Source of the DNA: an uncultured Bacteroidia bacterium
GTDB lineage: Bacteria; Bacteroidota; Bacteroidia; Bacteroidales; UBA932
Direction of reading: 5' to 3'
Assembly (NCBI GenBank): GCA_902781705.1
Contig: CACZKE010000021.1
Coordinates: 1 to 46,687, forward strand
DNA: 46,687 nucleotides
Shown here piece by piece: positions 40,952 to 46,687 of the stretch. Position numbers and translations under genes: made by a program. The notes under the pieces were generated by a model. The model was not told where the DNA came from and ran no database searches. It saw only the letters and a list, made by a program, of their open reading frames with translations. Position 1 is the stretch's first letter; every line of letters begins with the position of its first letter.

Positions 40952-41485
40952 ATGCTGGAACCGGTCAAAGACTTGCTCAGGCGCCAGAGCCTGAAAAAAC
41001 ACGCCTCCACCGAGCCCACGGGGTTCGTTCCGCTGGAGAAGATCCACTCCGCCGTCGCCTTCATCGACGTGGAGGACACGTCGTTCAACGAATGCAAGAA
41101 CGCCCTGATGATCTTCTTCCGGGAACACGGTATCAAGGGGGACATCTTCTTCTTCGACTTCCGGAAACTTACCGAAGGCGAACGGCTCATCACCAGCATC
41201 ACCACCACCGTCCTCAAGAAGGACCTCAACTGGTTCGGGAAGCCCTCCAACGAGAAAGTGTCCCTGATGCTGGGCGGGGAACCGGACCTGTTCATCTCGC
41301 TCCTCACCACCACGGAGTATCCGCTGGAATTCATGGCCAAGTGCTCCCGCGCCAAGTTCAAGATCGGCCGCGTACAGTTGCCGGGCGACACCTTCGACCT
41401 CGTCATCAAGGATCCCGAGGACCGCAAGTACTCCGAGGCGGAGGTCTTCAAGGAACTGGCCAAGTTCATGGAAAAGATCCGATGA
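40952..41485 (+). CDS. DUF6913-family protein
   Basis: A 177-residue cytoplasmic-looking protein without signal or membrane segment. Visible conserved-looking parts are AVAFIDVEDTSFNECKNALM, FFFDFRKLTEGERLITSITT, DLNWFGKPSNEKV and LGGEPDLFISLLTTTEYPLE, which fit the uncharacterised DUF6913 family of Bacteroidota. Its role is unknown; the 'FG.P' and 'D..I.L' pattern suggests an alpha/beta fold. Coupled to its neighbours: three bases after the kinase, and its TGA overlaps the next ATG (ATGA). Confidence 0.82.
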   Translation: MLEPVKDLLRRQSLKKHASTEPTGFVPLEKIHSAVAFIDVEDTSFNECKNALMIFFREHGIKGDIFFFDFRKLTEGERLITSITTTVLKKDLNWFGKPSNEKVSLMLGGEPDLFISLLTTTEYPLEFMAKCSRAKFKIGRVQLPGDTFDLVIKDPEDRKYSEAEVFKELAKFMEKIR

Positions 41486-41955
41486 AGAAATACCTCATCG
41501 TCTTCCTGATATCCATGGTCCCGCTCATCGAACTGCGCGGGGCCATCCCGTATGCCGTGGGCATGGGCCTGCCCATCGTCCCGTCCATCATCGTCTCGGT
41601 CCTCGGCAACATGCTGCCGGTACCGTTCATCTTCCTGTTCGCCCGCCGCATCCTCGAGTGGGGGAAGGACAAGCCCTGCATCGGCAAGTTCTTCACCTGG
41701 TGCCTGGAAAAGGGCGAAAAGGGCGGACGGAAACTGGAGGAAAAGGCCGGTCAGGGCCTGTATGTGGCGCTCCTGCTGTTCGTGGGCATTCCCCTGCCGG
41801 GGACGGGCGCCTGGACGGGCACCCTCGCGGCGAGCATCCTGGACATGGACTTCAAGAAAAGCGTCCTGTACGTCCTTCTCGGCGTCCTCCTCGCCGGGGC
41901 CATCATGCTGCTGGCCTCGCTGGGAGTGTTCGGCGCCATCTCCTTCCTGAAATGA
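41482..41955 (+). CDS. small multidrug-export-family membrane protein (COG2426)
   Basis: A 157-residue inner-membrane protein with about four helices. The N-terminus MVPLIELRGAIPYAVGMGLP followed by LGNMLPVPFIFLFARRILEW and the second half VALLLFVGIPLPGTGAWTG, LAASILDMDFKKSVLYVLLG match the Sm_multidrug_ex (COG2426) family. The PLPGTG and ELRGAIP motifs are its signatures; the function is not firmly established despite the name. Start ATG 41482 overlaps the upstream stop. Confidence 0.85.
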   Translation: MKKYLIVFLISMVPLIELRGAIPYAVGMGLPIVPSIIVSVLGNMLPVPFIFLFARRILEWGKDKPCIGKFFTWCLEKGEKGGRKLEEKAGQGLYVALLLFVGIPLPGTGAWTGTLAASILDMDFKKSVLYVLLGVLLAGAIMLLASLGVFGAISFLK

Positions 41956-41971
41956 CAACCATTCGATAACT

Positions 41972-42946
41972 ATGACACTGAAACGTTCCTTCCTGGCAGC
42001 GGCCGCGATCCTTCTCGCCGCGAACTGCCTCACCGGCTGCCTGGCCGGCAAATTCATGTCCAACTATGCCCTCAAGCCGGAGCCCCATGGCGTGGCCGAC
42101 ATCGAGCGCACCCGCCACAAGGCCGATTCCCTGTGCCCGGGCGTCATCGCCTGGTATGACGACCTCCACGCGAAGGGGATTTTCAAGGATGTCACCCGCG
42201 TCGATCCGGACGGCCACAAACTTCACGCCGTCTATGCTCCCGCCAAGGATCCTGCCACGGCACAAGGCACCGCCATCGTCGTGCACGGCTATACGGACAA
42301 CCACCTCGTCTTCATGTATCTCGTGAAGATGTACCGGGACGAGTTCAACTACAACGTGATGGTCCCGGACCTGGAGTACCACGGCTATTCCGAAGGCGAA
42401 GCCGCCCAGATGGGCTGGCTGGACCGGCTGGACGTGGAAGACTGGGCGGTGATGGCCCACGACATCTTCAAGAATGACTTCATGGTGGTCCACGGCGTGT
42501 CCATGGGCGCCGCCACCACGATGATGATGAGCGGCGACGACCTCCCGCCCTACATCCGCGCCTTCGTCGAGGACTGCGGCTATTCCTCCGCCTGGGACCA
42601 GTTCGCCCACAACCTGAAGGACAGTTTCCACCTGCCTCCGTTCCCGATCCTGAACAGCGCCAGCATCGTCACGAAGCGCCGCTACGGCTGGGGTTTCAAG
42701 GAGGCCTCCTCCGTGAACCAACTCGCCAAGTGCGACCGTCCGATGCTCTTCATCCACGGCGATGCCGACGACTTCGTCCCCGTGGACCACGTGTATAAGA
42801 ACTACGCCGCCAAGGTCAAGGGCTACAAGGAACTCTACATCGTCCCCGGCGCCGTCCATGCCAATTCCTACGCGAAGGATCCCGCACAGTACACCTGGCG
42901 GGTGAAATACTTCCTGGACCGTGTCAAGAGCGGCGAAATCAAGTAA
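41972..42946 (+). CDS. alpha/beta-hydrolase lipoprotein
   Basis: A 324-residue serine hydrolase with a lipoprotein signal (LTGCLAG, Cys23), so exported. The fold is shown by IVVHGYTDNHLV (oxyanion region), the nucleophile elbow GVSMGA with Ser177, the acid in FIHGDADDFVP (Asp264 or 267) and His296 in GAVHANSY. It resembles the alpha/beta hydrolases of Bacteroidota related to the S9/BAAT group; the substrate (ester, acyl or peptide) is unknown. Last gene of the operon, 16 bases after the COG2426 gene, followed by a strong terminator. Confidence 0.88.
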   Translation: MTLKRSFLAAAAILLAANCLTGCLAGKFMSNYALKPEPHGVADIERTRHKADSLCPGVIAWYDDLHAKGIFKDVTRVDPDGHKLHAVYAPAKDPATAQGTAIVVHGYTDNHLVFMYLVKMYRDEFNYNVMVPDLEYHGYSEGEAAQMGWLDRLDVEDWAVMAHDIFKNDFMVVHGVSMGAATTMMMSGDDLPPYIRAFVEDCGYSSAWDQFAHNLKDSFHLPPFPILNSASIVTKRRYGWGFKEASSVNQLAKCDRPMLFIHGDADDFVPVDHVYKNYAAKVKGYKELYIVPGAVHANSYAKDPAQYTWRVKYFLDRVKSGEIK

Positions 42947-42968
42947 TTGATCATCAGACGTTTAACGA

Positions 42969-43003
42969 AAACTCCCTGGTACATTTGCACCAGGGAGTTT
43001 TTT
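42969..43003 (+). terminator. intrinsic terminator of the adenosine kinase operon
   Basis: AAACTCCCTGG/CCAGGGAGTTT (11-bp stem) with loop TACATTTGCA and a T6 tract, 22 bases after the hydrolase stop. The loop and inner stem recur at 37381-37406. Confidence 0.9.
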
Positions 43004-43026
43004 GTATCACGTTGGCTGTCAATGGC

Positions 43027-43770
43027 TTACCCGAGGACCAGTTCCACCGGACAGTGGTCGGAGCCGAAGATCTCGTTATGGATCTCCGTGGAGACGATCC
43101 GGTCCCTGAGGGCCTCGGAGACGACGAAGTAGTCAATGCGCCAGCCGGCGTTGTTCGCGCGGGCGTTGAAGCGGTAGGACCACCAGGAATACTTCACCTC
43201 GCCGGGATGCTGGAAGCGCCAGGTGTCGATGAATCCGGCTCCGAGCAGGGCGCCGAACTGCGCACGCTCCTCGTCGGTGAAACCGGCATTGCGGCGGTTG
43301 GAAGCGGGATTCTTGATGTCGATCTCCTCGTGCGCGACGTTCAGGTCGCCGCAGAAGACGACGGGCTTCGGAAGGCCGCACAGGTAGGCGCGCATGTCAT
43401 CCTCCCAGCGCATCCGGTACTCCAGGCGTTTGAGACCGTCCTGCGAGTTGGGCACATAGGCGCACACCAGGAAGAAATCCGCATATTCGAGGGTGATCAC
43501 GCGACCTTCATGGTCATGCTCCTCCACGCCGATCCCGTACCGGACCGACAGGGGCTCGTGCTTCGTGTACACGGCCGTACCGGAATACCCCTTCTTCTCC
43601 GCATAGTTCCAGTAAGACCGGTACCCGGGGAACTCCAGGTCGATCTGCCCCGCCTGCAACTTGGTCTCCTGCAGGCACACGAAATCGGCGTCCAGGTCCA
43701 CGAACACGTCCGCGAACCCCTTCCCCGCCACGGCCCTGAGGCCGTTTACGTTCCAGGAAATGAATTTCAT
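43027..43770 (-). CDS. xthA: exodeoxyribonuclease III
   Basis: A 247-residue EEP-fold nuclease acting on abasic sites and 3' ends in base-excision repair. Motifs: SWNVNGLRAVAGKGF, metal-binding Glu in CLQETKLQ, YSGTAVYTK, NVAHEEIDIKNP (Asp-Asn of the active site in CGDLNVAH), YSWWSYRFNARANNAGWRID and the final GSDHCPVEL catalytic Asp-His. ATG 43770 starts the conserved MKFISWNVNG; it lies one base beyond the cysS stop, so xthA is co-transcribed with cysS. Confidence 0.95.
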   Translation of the reverse strand: MKFISWNVNGLRAVAGKGFADVFVDLDADFVCLQETKLQAGQIDLEFPGYRSYWNYAEKKGYSGTAVYTKHEPLSVRYGIGVEEHDHEGRVITLEYADFFLVCAYVPNSQDGLKRLEYRMRWEDDMRAYLCGLPKPVVFCGDLNVAHEEIDIKNPASNRRNAGFTDEERAQFGALLGAGFIDTWRFQHPGEVKYSWWSYRFNARANNAGWRIDYFVVSEALRDRIVSTEIHNEIFGSDHCPVELVLG

Positions 43771-43771
43771 A

Positions 43772-45313
43772 CTATTCCAACGTCCAGGTTGCACCTTCCT
43801 TGGTATCCTTGACCGTGATGCCGAAGGAGGCCAGGAGGTCGCGGATACGGTCGGATTCGGCCCAGTTCTTCTCGGCCCGGGCCTTGCGGCGGTCTTCCAG
43901 GACGATGTCCATGACGCCTTCCAGGGCCTTTTCGGCCTTTCCGGAACCGCCGGCGGCCTCTTCGTCGCGCAGGCCCAGGACGCCGTACACGACGTCTTCG
44001 AAGAGTTTCCGCAGCGCGGCCTTGTCCCCCTCGGGGAGTTTGCCGCCGTTGACGAGTTTCACGGCCTCGAACAGGTGCGCGATGGCGATCGGCGTATTCA
44101 GGTCGTCGCAGAGGGCCTCATAGACGTTGTCGATGAGAGTGGCGACGGCCGGGGAGACAGATTTCTCGACTCCGCCTTCGGCTCCGCTCGAAATGACAGA
44201 AACACCGTCGTTCGAAACGGAAGCACTGTCATTTCGACCAAGCGTAGCGCGTGGAGAAATCTCGAGTTCCCTCCCCGCCTGCATGAGGCGCTTGTAGCCC
44301 TTTTCGGCGGCCTGGAGGGCTTCGTTGGAGAAGTCCAGGGTGCTGCGGTAGTGGGCCTGGAGGATGAAGAAACGGACGGTCATCGGGCTGTAGGCGCGCT
44401 CCAACTTGGGATGGTTGCCGCTGAAGAGTTCCGGCAGGGTGATGAAGTTCCCGAGGGACTTGCCCATCTTCTGGCCGTTGATGGTGATCATGTTGTTATG
44501 GACCCAGTAATGGACGCCCTGGGTGCCGCGGGAGGCCTGGTTCTGCGCAATTTCGCACTCGTGGTGCGGGAACATGAGGTCCATGCCGCCGCCGTGGATG
44601 TCGAACTCCTTCCCGAGGTACTTCTCCCCCATCACGGAGCACTCCAGGTGCCAGCCCGGGAAACCCTCGCCCCACGGGGAAGGCCAATGCATGATGTGCT
44701 CCGGCTCGGCCTTCTTCCAGAGGGCGAAATCGTAGGGAGCGCGCTTGTCGGACTGGCCGTCCAGGGCACGCGTACCCTCCAGCGTCGCCTCCAGGGTGCG
44801 GCCGGACAGGACGCCGTAGCCGAAGTCCCGGTTGTATTTCTCCACGTCGAAATAGACGGAGCCGTTGGACTCATAGGCATAGCCCGCGTCCAGGATGGTC
44901 TTGATGGTCTCGATCTGCTCGATGATGTGGCCGGAGGCGCGCGGCTCGATGGACGGGGACTCCACGTTCAGCAGGCGCATCGCCTCGTGGTAGCGCTCCG
45001 TGTAGGTCTGGACCACCTCCATGGGTTCCAGTTCCTCCAGGCGGGCCTTCTTCGCGATCTTGTCCTCCCCTTCGTCGGCATCGTGCTCGAGGTGGCCCAC
45101 ATCGGTGATATTCCGAACGTAACGGACCTTGTAACCCAGGTGCTTGAGAAGGCGGAAAAGGACGTCATAGGTCACGCCCGGACGGGCATGGCCCAGGTGG
45201 GCGTCGCCGTACACGGTCGGACCGCAGACGTACATACCCACATGGCCGGGATGGATGGGAACGAAGAGTTCCTTCCGGCGCGTCATCGTATTGGTCAGAT
45301 AGAGATTTCGCAT
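43772..45313 (-). CDS. cysS: cysteinyl-tRNA synthetase with repeat-derived insert
   Basis: A 513-residue class I synthetase charging tRNA-Cys. It shows the zinc Cys30 in [14 protein letters not shown]-type HLGH (39-42), further zinc ligands in WHLEC and FPHHECE, and the KMSKS-type KMGKS. Residues about 351-386 (from [15 protein letters not shown] to [16 protein letters not shown]) derive from an inverted REP-like pair (44159-44262) lying in frame between the helix [11 protein letters not shown] and [18 protein letters not shown], where other CysRS have a short linker. The enzyme is about 20-40 residues longer than usual for that reason. The ATG directly follows the T-tract of a terminator. 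Confidence 0.96.
   Translation of the reverse strand: MRNLYLTNTMTRRKELFVPIHPGHVGMYVCGPTVYGDAHLGHARPGVTYDVLFRLLKHLGYKVRYVRNITDVGHLEHDADEGEDKIAKKARLEELEPMEVVQTYTERYHEAMRLLNVESPSIEPRASGHIIEQIETIKTILDAGYAYESNGSVYFDVEKYNRDFGYGVLSGRTLEATLEGTRALDGQSDKRAPYDFALWKKAEPEHIMHWPSPWGEGFPGWHLECSVMGEKYLGKEFDIHGGGMDLMFPHHECEIAQNQASRGTQGVHYWVHNNMITINGQKMGKSLGNFITLPELFSGNHPKLERAYSPMTVRFFILQAHYRSTLDFSNEALQAAEKGYKRLMQAGRELEISPRATLGRNDSASVSNDGVSVISSGAEGGVEKSVSPAVATLIDNVYEALCDDLNTPIAIAHLFEAVKLVNGGKLPEGDKAALRKLFEDVVYGVLGLRDEEAAGGSGKAEKALEGVMDIVLEDRRKARAEKNWAESDRIRDLLASFGITVKDTKEGATWTLE
44159..44262. repeat. REP/BIME-like inverted pair inside cysS
   Basis: AGATTTCTCGACTCCG...TCGAAATGACA (44159-44198) faces TGTCATTTCGACCAAGCG...GGAGAAATCT (44227-44262). 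The spacer holds GTTCGAAAC. The same arrangement is downstream of araB at 8842-8921. No stop arises in the cysS frame. Confidence 0.9.
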
Positions 45314-45342
45314 AAAAAAAGCAGTCTGAAAATCCAGACTGC
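45314..45342 (-). terminator. intrinsic terminator abutting the cysS start
   Basis: GCAGTCTG-GATTTT-CAGACTGC followed by seven Ts on the minus strand; the cysS ATG begins at the very next base (45313). It follows the lipoprotein gene by 13 bases. Confidence 0.85.
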
Positions 45343-45355
45343 TAATATACGAATT

Positions 45356-46543
45356 TTATTTCATCCGAACGGCTTTCTTCGCGACGCTTCGGCGGGCGGT
45401 TCCGCCGGCCTTCGGCTGTCCGTGGTGGATGGACGCCTTGGTGGCGACCCGGGGCTTGGCATACTGGATGCCCGAGGCGCGGGTACCTCCAGTCCAGGTC
45501 ATCGTGAGCGGAAGTGCGGCCACATTTTCATTGTAAGGATGCCATTCGCCACTCTCATGGGCCCACATGTAGTACTGCATGGAGTGGAACGGGGTCGTAT
45601 AATCGCCGGAGTCCGTCTTCAGGGTCACCTCCAGCGGCTGGAGTTCGGCGCCCTCGTCCTTCGTAACCATGACGGCGATGTCGAGGCCCTCGTCCGTGAT
45701 GAGGGTGATTCCGCCCGAATCAAAGATATTGCCCATGAAGAGTTCGTCCACGGTCCCGTAGTTCTCGTCGTCATAGGTTCCGAGGTACTGGGAGACGATG
45801 TACAGGAAGCCGTTCGGCTCGTAGAATTCGCCCTCCAGGTACTCCTGGTCCATTTGGAAGGACACCGCCGGTCCCTGCTCCCATCCTTCGATCTTGTAAA
45901 TGAAGTTATTGTCGATGGACGAGATGTTCAGGTCATATCCCACCCGGCCGTTGCTCACCAGCCAAGTGCCCAGCCAGCGGTTGAAAGCGTCGCTGGCCAC
46001 TTCTTCCTGGATGGAGAAATCGGCCTCGGCATAATTGCCGGTGGCCTTTCCGTTACTGTCCAGTTCGATCAGGAAGGCCATCCAGGTGCCGCTGCGCAGC
46101 CGGTCGAAATACACGTCGGTGATGGTGCGGGTAAACACCTCGTCCGTATACTGGTAGAACTTCACGTTGTCGGCCTCTGCGTCGGAAAGGAGCGTCTGCG
46201 CCTCATAAGTGAAGAAGCCGGCCGCATCGTTCTCGTAGGCGGTCCGGAAATCCTCCGGACGCACCAGGCGGATGATATAGTAGCCGTTCCCGGTGTACTT
46301 GAGGTTGAAATGCTCCACCTTGTCCACGGAACCATCATCGTTGACCCAGTCCTCCCGGGCGACACGGCGGATGGACCAGTCGGGCCGCTCGGTCACGACC
46401 GGTTTCTCGGTCTCCTGCCGTCCGCCACCATTTCCCTGGGGGTCGCGGCCGTCATGACGGTATACCGGATCGTCCTTGTAGCATCCGGTCAGGGCCAGGG
46501 CGGCTGTCGCCACCATGGCGATCATGCTGAGTATCCTTTTCAT
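45356..46543 (-). CDS. exported lipoprotein of unknown function
   Basis: A 395-residue lipoprotein (lipobox LTGC, Cys21) of Bacteroidota type. Acidic beta-rich segments dominate (FNLKYTGNGYYIIRLVRPED, VYFDRLRSGTWMAFLIELDS, WLGTWLVSNGRVGYDLNISS, NNFIYKIEGWEQGPAVSFQM), which suggests a lipocalin- or Ig-like repeat architecture; 'WLGTW.V.(N)G' resembles repeats of other Bacteroides lipoproteins. The last 35 residues are strikingly basic (KPRVATKASIHHGQPKAGGT then ARRSVAKKAVRMK). I cannot assign a function. ATG 46543 starts the signal. An IS3-type end lies about 50 bases upstream, and no clear -7 box is visible between. Confidence 0.8.
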   Translation of the reverse strand: MKRILSMIAMVATAALALTGCYKDDPVYRHDGRDPQGNGGGRQETEKPVVTERPDWSIRRVAREDWVNDDGSVDKVEHFNLKYTGNGYYIIRLVRPEDFRTAYENDAAGFFTYEAQTLLSDAEADNVKFYQYTDEVFTRTITDVYFDRLRSGTWMAFLIELDSNGKATGNYAEADFSIQEEVASDAFNRWLGTWLVSNGRVGYDLNISSIDNNFIYKIEGWEQGPAVSFQMDQEYLEGEFYEPNGFLYIVSQYLGTYDDENYGTVDELFMGNIFDSGGITLITDEGLDIAVMVTKDEGAELQPLEVTLKTDSGDYTTPFHSMQYYMWAHESGEWHPYNENVAALPLTMTWTGGTRASGIQYAKPRVATKASIHHGQPKAGGTARRSVAKKAVRMK

Positions 46544-46591
46544 CTTTCTTGGGGTTTTGACTCGTAACATACAAAAACCCGGCCATTATGA

Positions 46592-46687
46592 TGTGACCCC
46601 CAAAAGTTGGACGGTTTAACATTAATTACGAGGCCTTAGATTGGAACAGAGCTCGGTATTGCACCGGGCTCTTTCCTTTTAGCCTCA
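46592..46687 (-). mobile_element. IS3-family element, right end (truncated by window)
   Basis: The terminal repeat TGTGACCCCCAAAAGTTGG, then AC, begins near 46592 and is followed by the end of a transposase gene reading in from the right. The GACCCCCAAAAGTTGGAC end is characteristic of IS3-family (IS150-like) elements. The rest lies beyond the window. Confidence 0.85.
46626..46687 (-). CDS. IS3-family transposase OrfB, C-terminal fragment
   Basis: The minus strand encodes RLKGKSPVQYRALFQSKAS and a TAA stop, 14 bases inside the terminal repeat. 'L.G.SP..YR' is the standard C-terminus of IS150-type rve-domain transposases. Only 19 codons are inside the window. Confidence 0.85.
   Translation of the reverse strand, partial: RLKGKSPVQYRALFQSKAS

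Noticed and set aside
43661-46567. 968-codon plus-strand frame opposite cysS and the lipoprotein gene
   Set aside because: Shadow frame; cysS motifs on the other strand are unambiguous.

Overview
This is chromosomal DNA of a GC-rich member of the Bacteroidales (Bacteroidota). The evidence is a complete SusC/SusD-type glycan locus, Bacteroidota promoter boxes (TAnnTTTG) before most transcription units, no Shine-Dalgarno sites, an AraR regulator of the Nudix-related NrtR family, and DUF6377, DUF6913 and DUF1573 proteins. The genus cannot be fixed from the sequence alone. Most genes are GC-rich; the stretch from about 29.0 to 34.9 kb and the first 420 bases look more AT-rich by eye.

Layout. (1) 1-421: AT-rich, no confident gene, short direct repeats. 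(2) 422-8843: L-arabinose locus. A GH97 glycosidase diverges from araR, SSS-family sugar symporter, araD, araA and an araB-type kinase; two AraR-like palindromes lie in the divergent promoter. (3) 8989-11244: MFS sugar transporter and ROK sugar kinase. (4) 11355-21122: polysaccharide utilisation locus susC-susD-GH30-surface glycan-binding lipoprotein, followed by a DUF6377 membrane regulator. Its layout resembles the fungal 1,6-beta-glucan locus known from Bacteroides thetaiotaomicron. (5) 21321-27505: TolC / HlyD / two ABC-2 permeases with no ATPase gene, and a divergent AraC-type regulator. (6) 27640-28925: a candidate small RNA and a lipoprotein aldose 1-epimerase. (7) 29003-34690: small barrel-like protein, DUF1573 protein, a 1152-residue coiled-coil surface lipoprotein and an OmpA-family porin. 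(8) 34937-46543: housekeeping and small operons: lysS-SpoU methyltransferase, ssb, flippase-like protein-aroE, adenosine kinase-DUF6913-COG2426-hydrolase, xthA, cysS and a lipoprotein. (9) 46592-46687: the 3' end of an IS3-family element, cut by the window edge.

The arabinose genes form one pathway: GH97 probably releases the pentose (or galactose), the symporter imports it, and AraA, kinase and AraD convert it to D-xylulose 5-phosphate. The GH30 locus would capture and cut a beta-glucan at the cell surface, yielding sugars that MFS/ROK-type systems could use.

The most unusual signals are: a dispersed REP/BIME-like repeat family that sits in frame inside two essential-type genes (cysS, SpoU methyltransferase) and fuses with the stop codons of three others; a predicted short transcript with its own promoter and terminator before galM; promoter boxes only 4-8 bases before several start codons, suggesting leaderless mRNAs; and near-identical terminator hairpins with a conserved loop.
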